Assembly (NCBI GenBank): GCA_008931825.1
Contig: QXVZ01025608.1
Span: forward strand, 1-43,717
From: Phallusia fumigata
Lineage: Eukaryota; Chordata; Ascidiacea; Phlebobranchia; Ascidiidae
Direction: 5' to 3'
DNA: 43,717 bases
Below the pieces are notes generated by a model that was not told where the DNA came from, made no database searches, and worked only from the letters and a program-made list of their open reading frames with translations. Position 1 is the first letter of the stretch. Each line of letters opens with the position of its first letter. The position numbers were made by a program, and so were the translations under genes. Positions 1 through 13,300 of the stretch are shown piece after piece.

Positions 1-1342
1 TTTGTTTGTGGACAACGTCTTGATTGCAAGCCAAGTTGCATTCGGGGACGATCAAAAAGAGGGTAAAATTATGTAATAATAATGACAACATAGTGAAACA
101 AGGAACCTATTGTATCGTTTCCTTGATTTTGTTCTTTTTGCACAGCTTATATAAGAAGGATTCGACCATCGCCCGTTCCAGCAGGTAAAATCAGCGGTGT
201 GACAGTTACAAAGGAAGGTCCAACCGACGAAGTAGATCTCCAATATCACGTGACTTTCCATGCAATCAACTGTGCATACGACTTTCCATTACTCGGTGTG
301 ACAAATTGTTGATTGATATATAGAATATGTGTTTTTAATGCAATTCTTAACTTTGTGTTGTTTTGTCACACAATTTCGCTTGAGATTGTAATGAAAAATT
401 TGTTTTTTAAAGGTTTTGCATTTGCTGATTCCAACCAAATATCGGATGATGAGGCGACATATGGAAGTGACTGGGATTCTAATTCCACGGTAAGAATCTT
501 TTATCAATCGTTTCCTGTCCAACAAAATCGCTTCCGTTCGACAAAAAAGATTTTTTCATAGATTCATATCGCGAGGACAGATTTTGCAACGCCCCCGATT
601 ACTGGATCGTTTGGTGTCTCGTTCGCAAGCGGCAACCACGGATCACTGAGCGGTCTGGATGCCGATATTACAGCGGAAAACTTTGCAACTTTGCTTGAGA
701 GTTTAAACGACATCAGCTCAGTGGCTGTGTCAAAAAGTGAAAGTTGCTACGGGTAAGATTAATAGATCTATGCTGTCAGTGTCGTGTCCTAAGTTTAATT
801 AAAATTTTGTTCACAAAATTCTGTATTGGCAAATCGGTATGCAACAAATTTCACTTGCAGTAAAAACTCTTGACAAATAGTCGAAAGTAAATCAATTTTG
901 ACTGTTTAGAAATGGGTGGCGAGTCACTTTTAAGTCACCCGGTGGAAAATACCCAGCAATGGTACTTGATGGCAGCCAACTTTCCGGACGTGAACCGGTG
1001 ATAACCCCAACTCAGGTCAAAGAAGGAGGTTTGTCATTTGATCCAATTTATGGAGACTTCTTACGCACTGCTCACGAAACACCACAAGTAAGGTTTTTTT
1101 AAAGAACGACTCCCCATTAAGCAAAATGCTGCAAACTGCGACAGATTTAGAATACGCTTATCGTTATATTTCCTTTTAACAGGTCCAGGTGTTTATCAAC
1201 AACGTCCCATCACACTGCACTGGTCTTTTTGACGACGACCCAGCTACATCGTGTGATTTTGAATGGATGGAGGCAGCAACTCCACAAGTAACTGAAATCT
1301 CTCCCACAACTGGAAATACTTTAACTGTCATCACCATAACTG
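1..1342 (+). CDS. PKHD1L1: PKHD1L1 exons 1-6: PA14 end and linker to the IPT array
   Basis: Exons: 1-62 (starts before the window), 146-295, 413-489, 562-752, 910-1087, 1183-1342. The first exon reads LFVDNVLIASQVAFGDDQ, the strand typical of a PA14 domain, which in this family sits inside the IPT array. The next exons encode a linker with conserved-looking Cys and Trp residues (NCAYDF, CYGNGWRVTF) and the stretch EGGLSFDPIYGDFLRT, which resembles the segment following PA14 in vertebrate PKHD1L1. Exon 6 ends inside the first visible IPT domain (TPQVTEISPTTG). The phases 1/1/0/2/0/1 all close. The exon 2 donor is GTGTGA and the read-through hits a TGA soon after, which fixes that boundary. Confidence 0.85.
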
Positions 1343-4300
1343 GTAACAAAATAATATCGTATAACATTTCCTAACCTTAACTCATAAAAGTAATAAAAAC
1401 GTTTCCAATATGTGTACGCATCTTGTTTTGTGGCAGGAAGTGGATTTGATGCAACATCAAACACAGTAGTTATTGGTGGTGTGGAGTGTGTGACAACTGC
1501 TAACAGCGCTGCCTCAATCACATGTGAGCTCGGACAATCTTCCGGTGGTCAGCAGCCAATCTCTGTCAATGTATTTGGAAAAGGTTTGCTTTTTCTGTTT
1601 ACCAGCCTCGTGTAGTTATAAGTTTATCTTGTATTTTGGACTCAGGTTTAGCCAACATTCCTGATGAGTTTGCAACTTTTACTGTCACTGCGTCAGTTGA
1701 TTCGATTTCACCAACCAGTGGAAGCATTAACGGCTTTACCACAGTAGTTGTACAAGGAACTGGTAAACTTTGTGTAACTTGTTATATTTTCAGTTCATCC
1801 TACTGACGTCATATGTTATTAGGGTTTGACGCATCCAGCGCGGTTGAGATCGGATCAGCGGTGTGCAAGGTCACGAACGTTACGTACGATTCCATCACCT
1901 GTGTTACTTCCGCGTCAACTGCTGGATTACACAGCGTCACAGTGACGACATCCGAAGTAGCTGCGACGTCAGCTTTTCAATATGATTGCACAAATACGGG
2001 AGTTGCAGATATCACAGCTATTTCCCCAGCAACTGCCTCCGTCGCAGGAGGTAAATCACAACACTTTGTATGAAATTATGTAGTGTAGGACAGCCAACAT
2101 TCGCCTGTCACTGGATGATACAGCGAAGACCTGCGCAAATATCACTGTGTCATCGGGGGTAACACAAAGGTAATTCTAAAACACCTATGGCATCAAACAC
2201 TCGATTCGTACGTAGCCAAACGTATAGAAAATATCTAGCTTAAAGGGACACAAAGAACGAAGTACCAAAATCAAGAAACAGTCCTATTTAAGGACATTTT
2301 TACATCATAGTATACTCATTAGTATGTCTTGTTTGCCAGTAATTGCCGATTTCTATGAATGCACCTTTTTCTCTGCACTTAAGTGTGGTGCAATCTCCTA
2401 CGGTCTGTGACGTAATAATAAGAGATCAAGTTTTAAGTGATAACGCAACCTGGTTTTGACCCTTTTGTGCCTGACTACAGTGGAGTGGAGTGCTACGTCA
2501 TTTTGATCTGCAAAGGGTTATTTGTGTTGCGAGCGAACGAGCGAGCATTACTCTGTGTCTCTCTTGAATTTGTACACGCATGAAGCGTGGTGTATTGAAT
2601 CTTCTGTCGCCGAAAGTTATCGGTCTGCGACAGTAACTCCTGGGACCGTCTGAATTTGTGGTCCTGAGATTTCCCGGTTCCCAAATGATTGAAAGCGTGT
2701 CCTTTCGTCTCCTTCCATCTCATTTCTCTCGACGTCTGTTTCGTCGCCTATTCGAATTCGTTCTAGCTTGCGTACGATTACATACTGCACATTCGGCAAA
2801 AAGAATAACATCAACTGAGTGAGCGAGTTTGCCCATTTAGGATACGCGTTTTAATTGTGGGAATTTCGCCTCGTGTGATGTGACGTTTCGCGCCAAGAAC
2901 CGGGGCGCGTTCTACGGACGCTAGATACAATGAGGTCAAGGTTTTGTTACAGAAGTAGGCTACTTTTAGTTTGCCAGTCTGCAACAGTGTTTTATGCTGA
3001 CGTAAAATTTGTGCTTGATTTTTATAGGCACTGAAATAACGATTTCTGGGACCAGCTTCGGGACAGATGAGGGTATTGTGTTGGTCGGTTCATCATCTGC
3101 CTCTATTTCGTCTTGGACGGAAACTCAAATTGTGGTATCTGCTCCGTCACTGCCACCCGATGTTTATGACTATCACGTCATTGTAGACCCCATCGGAGCA
3201 GCCACTGTTTCGTACGTAGTTTAGCGACACATTATTTTACTTCAAAATATTTTTTGTGTCGGCTAATGATGTGAAAGTGAACTGTTAGTTTTACCGTTTG
3301 TCTTATGTGTTGCCTGTTCTTCCACAGTAGTGGAGGAAAGCTGTAATCAAGGGAAAATCCCCCTTGAAATGCGAAAACTTTAGCATAAACGCTAAAATAC
3401 TAGACGCTTGCGATCAGGAATGCGGGATTGAGGTCGAATAAGGTTTTGGTTTTGTTAAAAAAAACTTATCTTACCTCAATAGCACTCGTTTGGTAATTTG
3501 TGAAAAATATCGTAAACGGGGATTTCCCATTGAATTCCCGCGTTTAAGCGTTGGCTGAATGCCTCGATTATATCTATTTGGGTCAAGAATATTATAAAAT
3601 ATTAGGAAATCTCGTTGTTTTGACTTCTGTGTCAAAAAAGCAGCAACTTCACAATTACACTCTCAACAACGCGGTTTTCAAAAATGTTAAATTGTTTCAG
3701 GGCTTTGGACACGACCATTGCTTATTCATTTTCTGTGACGGCAATGACCCCAACATCAGGGTCATATGCAGGTGGAACAACCATAACACTTGAAGGAACA
3801 GGCCTTACTGAAGATGTTGAGGTGAAATTTGGAGACGTCCCTTGCAAGATCAAGACAGTTTTACCATCTTTCACTTGCATTACCGAACGGTCATCTGCAT
3901 CATTTCTGGTGACCAACACTGGCACACATCCAAGTAATTGTTGCTAAGTATCACACGTGAGCTGTTTAGCTGTGTAGCCTAGCATGCTCAATTCGTCCAA
4001 CCCAGGTGGTTTATGTCACTACATAACATTTAATGATGTGCAACTTTTTCTGGCTAGGGGCATGATTGCTTCAGTGCAATTGTGTTGCTAGAAATACTTT
4101 TACCAAGCAAAATAAAATCAACTCAACATTTAAACCATACAAATCTGGTGTTAAGCAGAAATGTCTGCAGGGATTATGAAATAATTATCATGTATTCTGT
4201 AGTGCTAAAGAAGGTTTATGCATTATTTCTTGTTTTTTGTACATGTTGAGCATGGTAACCTAATAACACATTAGTTAACAGTAGTTATATTGTTTTTTGA

Positions 4301-7300
4301 CAGCTTTTGGTATAGGATATGGATTCAGCCCTTCATTTTTGGAAATAGTTCAGGGAGATGAAGTTACTTTCAGGTGGTCAGTGCCAATACTGGTTCGGGG
4401 CATAAAAATTGGAGTCTTTACAACATCTGACCCAGTGGCAAAAAACTATGACAATGATGGGTTTAAGGTTACTGCCAGCACTGCAGGTTAACTTAAATAG
4501 TTTTGTTGTACAACAAGTATCATATCACTTGCAAACGTATTTGTAGTAAAAAAAGCAGGTAACATGAATTATGTTTTTAGGTTCATACAGATATCAGTTT
4601 ACAAAAGTTGGAACATACTTCTATGGTAGTGGTTGTGTTGATAGCATTAACACCTGTGCATTGTTTCTGCGTGGAACTATTAAGGTGGTGGCCCCAACTT
4701 CATCAACCAATAAACTGACTGTTATGCATGGCGGACAGGAAGCAACATATGATGTGAGAACACAGCAGTACACAGTTTTATGTTTTTGGTTAATGCATCC
4801 ACCTTGTTTTTGTCAACAAAGATAAAATAGTTTGATACATTCAAAAATCAATTTTTTTGTATAGTCTGAATTCCTGTTCACTTTTGATGCTGCAGCAACA
4901 CCTATTGTGAACTCAATATCACCCCGAAATGGAACAGTACATACTGAGATTGTTATACAAGGTTTTAGTTGGAGAACAAAGTTGTTTGTTGGACAACACA
5001 CTTCTATTTTTAACATGTTGTATGGTTAAATTTAAGGGGTGGACTTGACTGCAGACAGCACTGTAACAGTTGGTGGGAAGCTTTGTACTGTGGATAACGA
5101 AGCAAGCAGTACAACACAAGTTGTTTGTAAGATTGATCCATCTGGAGAACTGCCAGTTGGTAAGCCATGAACATTCAGTAAATCTAGGGTAATCTAAATT
5201 GATTGGATTGGCTAATTCATCTGCTTAGGTGTCAATGTGGTTTATCTGAAGACGTTTGTTTTAAGCCTAACGTCATCTAGATAGTGGTTGATTGAAAAAA
5301 TAACTCTAATTATGGTCTAATATTGATTAAATTTTTTTTTAAAAAGCAAATTTATTAATATTGTACAACATTACACAATGAATACGCAAAAAGTATTGAG
5401 CATTTACTAGTGATGTACCGAAGCTTCGGTTTGCTGAATTTATTCGGCTGTACAGCGATTTAGACGAAGATTCGGTTTCAAATAATTTGTTACGATTCGG
5501 TCAAAACTAAACTTTTACACACACAGAAAATAACGTTCTAGCACACCAAGTTTTCGGGCCTTATTTTTATTTTTGTCTTTACCCAAAACGATGTTTGTAT
5601 TTTACACAACTATCCTGTTGTAGCACGACTGTTTTGCATGGCCGCAAAACTCATATGATTCTGTCAAAAGCGTAACAGACGGGTTCATGTGATGTCAGAT
5701 TCAGCCGAATTGATTCGGCAAAAACTGCCAAATATTTGGTTTCGGTCTGAACCTAATTTATGCGATTCGGTGCATCACTAGCATTAACCCTTGTAATTGC
5801 TTGTTACTTCATATGGGCGGTAATGGCAGTCAGCCAAGTGTATCCTGTGGAGCACAATGCAGCATGTATCTAACAGTAAGCAGTTGTGATAAACAAACAT
5901 GAAACCAATTAGGATATGTAAAAAGAGCAACTTGAAGATCTGGATTAGATAATCAGCCAGAATTTCGGCAAGGTTCCAGATGAACCGAGGCTTTGTGTAT
6001 ATACATCTTTTTGGCAATTGATTTTCAGAACATGCATGTTTTACAGGTGTTTATAGCGAAGTAGTTGTAAACGTTCCTGGTGTTGGCAATGCAGTAAATG
6101 AAATCCGAAAATACACTGATCGCACATTCGTTCTCTGGCCTCAGATTACCAATGTATCACCCAGTACAGGTTCCTTGGCTGGTGGAACCAAACTTACAAT
6201 CACGGTTGGTATTTGTTGATGAGTCTATTTCGTACTGTGCGGCTTTTCAAAGAAAATTAGTAACATTATGCTTGCCTTTTTTTGCTAATTAAACAATCAC
6301 AAAAATTATTTTCCTCTGTGATCCTAAAAATTCTATTAATGTAGTGCTATGTACCTTCATAGCTATGATGTATTTGACCCCAAATTTTTTTAGGGGTTTT
6401 GTGCCAGAGGTTTTGCTTTGGTCCTTTAATTTGTATAAATTGCATTGTAGTGAGTTAGCATTTTATTTATTTCGTAGTTCTGAAAAAAATTGTTGTTTGT
6501 TGATTTAGGGATCTGGTTTCAACTTGGCATCTGGCTCTGTATCAGCAGTTATTGATACATCTAGTCAACTCCCTTGCACAATTGACAGCAATGAATCAAC
6601 ATACACACAAATTGTATGTGTTACTGAAGCTGTATGGGCAGATATCAGTGGTAATGTTCTTGTTACTCAAAGGTAAATGAAGTTTAAAATATAAGTAGGC
6701 ACGATAATAAAATGGAAAGAAACCACAGAAAGTTATTACAACATTATTATTTGATTTAAATATGATTGTGCAACAGTGTTACTGATTGGGGACAGATGAA
6801 TAAACAACTTTCATTTTCCAGTGGTTTTGTTGCTGAATGTTCTGGCACATGTGAATTTGCCTTTGAAGATGCATCAACACCTCATGTGACAGCTCGTCAG
6901 GATGACATTAGTTCTGACTTCTTGACAAACACCATGACATTTTCTGGCAGTGGTTAGATGTCATGTTTGTTTTTAAATGAAACAAATTAAAGCTCTTATT
7001 TCACATTCCATATTTTAACATTTTCATTTATGTTTAGGATTTGGATCTGATGCAAGCAAGGCACAGATTATGGTTGGGCCTGAAGTTTGTGAAGTGTCCA
7101 CTTTATCCGACACAGAAATTGTTTGCAGTGTCAATGGTTATCCTGTAGGTTTGAACCAAATTAATCTAAAAATTATTGGGAAAGGCAAGTGTTTGCAAAA
7201 TAATAAAAGTTCATAGTGTGGTTACAAGGTTATGCGTAAATCAACAGGTTTTGCCAAGTTTGATAATGAGGCTGACAAAGAAATTAGTAATCTTGCTCAT

Positions 7301-10300
7301 ATTGAAAGCTTGTCACCAATGACTGGAAGTGTCAATGGTGGAACACAACTCACAATTTCAGGTTTTATTTGCTTGATGTGTTTATGTCTATAGAATTATT
7401 GTGATAAACAAAACCTCCTACCTAAACTTTTTAACGTTGTTTAGGAAATGGCTTTGTGAATGGCTCAACTCAAGTGACAGTTGGTGCCCAATCATGCGAA
7501 ATCCTATCAATAAGTTATTCCACCATCACTTGTCGCACACAAGCAAATGCTGCTGAATCTGCTGATGTGAAAGTTATGTCCAATGATGTAACTTACCTCA
7601 CACAAACATTTGAATTTGCTGCAGCTTCTACACCCACTATTACATCTATTTTACCAACCAGTGGTGAGTATAATACAACACGCATATTTGCACATTTGCC
7701 ATGGCCAATCCCAAACTCTGTTGGTTTTAAATTAATACTTTCACTGTTTAAACACAATAGTACATAGTTGACCAATTTACCTAAAAAGTAACAGGCTTCT
7801 GCATGAACATGAACATATGTAGGCTTTTATCTTGTTTTAACAAGTCTGCCCTGAGTCTAAAGATAAAACTGGTTGTTTTGGCTGTTCATTGTCCTTCATC
7901 CCATGCTTTTAAAATTACCACACACCAACTGAATAATAAATTTAAATATTCAATCACAAACTTGTGACTTTATAACAAGAAAGTGTTTTTTTAATAATTA
8001 TTTATTTTTGAAACAAGTTAATCAAATTTTATTGGTAATGCTTTAATTACCATGTGTTTTAATAAGTAACTACAAAAAAGTAAAAAAAAACAAAAAGCTT
8101 AGCGAGGATAATTCCTCTTTATTTGGGGCCTGCAGCAAAAGTTATAAAATGAAACTTGACTTAGGCATCAACATGAAAACGTTCAGGCAGAAATTATTAT
8201 AGTTACAAAATGGTTTAACTTTTTTTTGCTGTGTATGGTTTTAAAAAATACTAACATGCAATTGGCACAAGGTTACAACTGACTACTTTTCAGGTATTGA
8301 AGGTGACGAAATTACAATCACAGGCACAGTATTCAGCACTACAGCAAGCGATGTAACTGTTGATGTTGGGGGTTCTGACTGCACAGTGACATCATCAAGT
8401 GACACAGAGATCAGATGCTCATTGGGAGCTCATGAAGGGGGTGCAGTGGAAACTAAGGTTTATAATGTTGTGATGTTTTTATTTGGACATGCTGCCTTTT
8501 AAAAATGTTATGATAATTCTTCTTGAATATTTAAAACCAAAGGTAAATTGTTAAGGCTTAACCTATTGCATGGTTTTGTCCATATTACACATTACTTCTA
8601 AGGTTCTAGAAACATACAAAAAATAAAAACAATGTTTAGATATGTATACACATTGATACGTAGAAAAACAAAAATGTAAACTTTATTTTATTTTTAGGTA
8701 CACATTCTTGAAAAAGGAGACAGTAACATAGCAACTGATTTCTCATACAAACTAGAGATTTCGTCATTTGTACCAGATACTGGTGAGTTTTCAAAACCCA
8801 TGTAACAAGGGTAGCAAAATGTAAGTGCAAAAATTGTCCAGATGAGAAATGTATGCCAATCCTAGGTTTGTAAGACCAATGCTGTTGACTGGTTGGACAC
8901 ATGTTTCGTCTGTTTTCAGGTAGTTATGGTGGTGCACAGACTGTTACCGTCGAAGGACAAGGGTTCTCAGAGAATTCTGTTGTGAAAATTAGTGGAACTG
9001 TGTGCAAAGGCAAAACACAAACAACTACAAGTATCACCTGCACAACACCAGCTAACGAAAACATTACTGATGGTAAGAATGTATTCGTTATTTCTCAATT
9101 TTAGGCACTTAGTACGTACAAAATGTTGTAAAAGATTTTCTGCAGCATTTTTACTTTGATATATTTTCAGGAACCACATCATGTGATGTTTTAGTATCTA
9201 ATGGGGACAACAATGTAACAGCGNGCCCAATTCAAATAGAGCTAGACATTGGCATTTACTTTTTTATTTCCTGTCAGAAAATGGTAGTTTTGTTGTTAAT
9301 TCCTGCCATAAACTATTGTACTCGTACTCAACACCTGAATCAATTAAACATGTCTTTTTCATCTATTTAATTTTAAACATACACCTTAACATTCAGCTTA
9401 GTTAATCCATGTATACTTTTTTCTCATAGATGGTTACACNGCCCAATTCAAATAGAGCTAAAGATTGGTATTTACTTTTTTTAATTTCTGTCAGAAAATG
9501 GTATTTTTGTTGTTAATTCCTGCCATAAACCATTGTACTCGCCTGACACCTGAATCAATTAAACATGACTTTATACATCTAGTTAATTTTAAACATACAC
9601 GTTTAACATTCAGCTTAGTGAATGCATGTATACTTTTTTCTCATAGATGGTTACACACTTACGCTTAATGCAAGTCTTACCTATCAGCATTTGGGAGTCA
9701 CAGAGAATTTTGGTAGCAAGGCTGTGGATTTACGAGGTAAAAATGTTTCCAAAAACATTTTAACTACCTGTACAAAACTGGCGTTCAGTTAGGACAACAT
9801 ATGAAATATGGCACAGGATTTTTATTCTTATAATACACTGACTAACTTGCAATGTGCTATGTATATATTCTTATATTCTAGCCGAGGTTGGTCTGCTTAC
9901 AAGAAACATTCTTTTCCGTGGTTCTAATGATCATGTGTGGCATGACAAGATAGAAAAATGTGAGGCAGGATTTAACACTGGACAATTTGCCACTCAAACC
10001 TGCTTCCAGGTATGTCGCTGCATGTCAAGTGCTGAAGATACAAATATTTGCATGTTGTGTTAATGCAAGTTGCATTCACAGGCGAAACAGCAGCAATAAA
10101 TTGCCGTTTGATTTATTTTTTAGCTGTTGCTAGGCCATGTGTTTATCGTGACTACGGTTTCAAAAATACAATACACGTAAATACAAGAAAAATACATTGA
10201 CTGTAAAATACATGTATGTTTCGTATTAAATAAAAACCTATATAATTATGGCTTCATTCTCCACCAACAGTGCCACAGCGCAATGGCAAGTTTTTTTGTG

Positions 10301-13300
10301 CTTTTAGACCAGTGATTCCCAAACTCACGTCCCAAAACTCAAATGTGGGGCACGAGGATGTTTCTTAGAGTCATGGAAGGGAGTGTAACAAGTTAACAAC
10401 GTATACAAGGATTTTTAAGTTACAGATCAATCCATTCCAAATGGGAATTTCAGAGCCCTGTTTATTCTTTTTTATCAGCATATAGTGCTTATCTACAAAA
10501 CCTTACTTGCAATGGCCTAATAGTTTTCAAAAGATAGTGAATTTGTGCTGTCACAGGCGATTTAGATCACAATTAGATTATTGTTGGAAGGCGATGATGA
10601 GTAATGATTGACTTATGTGAAATAAAGGTGGAATGTACCAAAATATTGACTACTTTTAGTGGTATGTTACACCAAAAATACATATACTTTACACTTGTAA
10701 TTTACGCGCAACAAAAAATACAGTATTTTTGAAACCCTAATCGTGACAAATAATGGCAACATGAGGGTGCAACAGTAACAGGAGTATTGTGACGAGATTA
10801 AATTTTTTGCAGCATCAGCAATAATTCAGATGCATCAATGATAAATGTTTTACAACCTGTACCTGTAATTATAATGACCATCACTTTGAAAAAAAAAATA
10901 ATATAATACTTGTATTCAATATTCCTGATTCCAGTCAACTGTACTAGAATAGCCAGCTATTCTACTTTGAACATCCCTAATTAAAAAAAGTACAAGGGGC
11001 AGGAGTATTGATAAAAATTAGAAATTTAGTTCGTCAATTGAATAACCAGTTAAAGGCAAATCACCATCAAGTGATTGATGCTTGCTTACAATTATGTTTG
11101 TCATTGTGTAATAAATAGTTATAAATTTGATCTCAATATTTAGATTTGAAACAACAAAAAAATGTCAAGCTATATTTCCATGAACATCTGTTGTTATTGG
11201 TAGGCTGTTTTGGGAAGATCTGATAATTCTAAATTGGCTGAATACAAGCTGTAAGGCATGAAAATGACATTATTCTGCTCATTCGTCTCAATAGTGTCTA
11301 AAAATGCCTTTTTATGAGAAGGTCTTTGAATATGTGTTGTCGTTCAAATTATTATTTTTGTAAAGGGGCGATTTGGTGAGGAAGTTGGATCAGACCAGTT
11401 TGGAGCATCAATTATGATCCACGCACAACATGCTGACTCCGGAGAAGCCGTGGCAAAAATCGAATACGTTGAAGTGAATTATGCTGGACAAGCTTTCAGA
11501 CTGGGAAGGTAAACATATTAATTATTATTTATGTTGATATATTAAATGTGTTATTCATTGCTTCAATGACTTGGTGTAGGTATCCTATTCATTGGCATTT
11601 AATGGGAAATGTGAGCGGAATGTATGTGCGAGGTTGTGCTATCCATCAGTCGTTTAATCGAGCTGTTACCATTCATGGTTTGTAACTATTTATTTTTTCT
11701 TAAATCTGTGTAAGCACTAATTTAGAAGTAATGACAGTGTAGTATTAGATCAAATTAAGAGTATTATATTTTGTTAAAGTTAAAATCTTAACATTTTCGA
11801 TTATTTTGTTTCTTACCATTGTAAAAAAATGCTAGGAACACACAATCTCCTTGTTGAACGAAATGTAATTTACAACATCATGGGCGGAGCATTCTTCATT
11901 GAAGATGGAATAGAAACGAAAAACATCATCCAGTACAATTTGGCTGTTTTTGTCATACAGAGCACATCGCTGTTGAATGATGATGTGACACCTGGTATGT
12001 AATGGTTAAATACTCTTTAGGAAAGGAAAGCAACTCTTTTAGTTTCAACAAATCATGAACTACTTGTTGAAGTTGAATAAAACTTTAGGATATAGTAGTT
12101 TGAGTTGTGGAGATGTGTCAATTGCCTAGTGACCTTAAGGTTTTAGTTGTTGCCATGCAGTCCCCTCAGTGGTCAAGGTTGTAAACAATGTCTGAATTAG
12201 ATGAAATATTAAAACATTTTAGTTTGGCCTATTACCGTAGCCAATATCTTGCTAGAAACCTATATCAGTCAAATTATTAAACAGTGTCTGAACTGGACTA
12301 AATTTAGACAGCTTGTTGAATGTAATATTTTGGTGTAATGATTGCTGTGTTTGATCTTGACCAGAGCATTTTTCCTGCTAAAGTCTGTTGATAGGCCAAT
12401 GTTATAATTACCAACTCTTTCATTAAATCAAATAAATTGCATGAAGTTTATTAAAATGTCTGGTACATGTATCTAAAATACATAATTAACAACCTTGCAT
12501 ATGTGGGCACCTAGGCATTTTAGCCTAAAGAAACAAATCCTAGTATAAAAAGTAAAATCAGGTTTATAGCACTAAATGTGTCAAATATATATAACATGGT
12601 GAACCAGTCGACTAATCTGTGTGTGAGAAAAATGTCTCTGTGTGTGTGTCTTTGTTTATGTTGTTAAAAGATTTTCCTCTTTTTTTGTAGCTGCATACTG
12701 GGTGACAAACCCCGACAACATTATCAGACACAACCATGCAGCCGGTGGCACCCACTTTGGATTCTGGTACAGAATGCACGAACACCCAGACGGTCCATCC
12801 TTTACTCCCAGTGTGTGCCAACAAAACGTTGAACTAGGACAGTTTGAAAACAACACAGTCCACTCACAAGGATGGTATGGTCTGTGGATATTTCAGACCT
12901 ACAAACCAGTTGTTGGTGGAGGGTAAGTTGGCCCATTCCCAAATTGGCCAAGCTATATTATATTACTGTTGTGACATGGGTTGGCAAAAACCACAATTGG
13001 TATCTCGTTTTTGATCAACTTATTGTGGTATGACACACCTGAGATAACATTGGGTTATGTAGTGTGTTATCAGTTCAATTACAGGTAAATAAAATAATGT
13101 GTTGACTAAACCTAGGAATAAACCGCTTTAATCCATGATCTTTGTAGGTTCCGGCTGGTTTGTCTCACTTTTGGTGTTAATCAAGTTAAACAATTTATTG
13201 ATTATAAAGTATAAATAAATTGATCAATTATCATTATGGGTCCCCTTCCTGAAGGGGACACATATTGTTTTCACTCTGTTTGTTTGTTATTTTTTTTCTT

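Noticed and set aside
2093-2168. IPT-like open stretch (NIRLSLDDTAKTC...) between exons 9 and 10
   Set aside because: It would leave phase 2, whereas exon 10 needs phase 1, and exon 9 joins exon 10 directly to give a normal IPT strand. It is perhaps a relic exon, but not one I can support.
3340-3550. Possible inverted pair GGGAAAATCCCCC and CGGGGATTTCCC in an intron
   Set aside because: The arms are short and imperfect, and I could not find a target duplication.
10311-10345. CCAGTGATTCCCAAACTCACG resembling another hAT end
   Set aside because: No matching inverted end or flanking duplication was found; it lies inside the 10153-10739 element and may be a nested relic.
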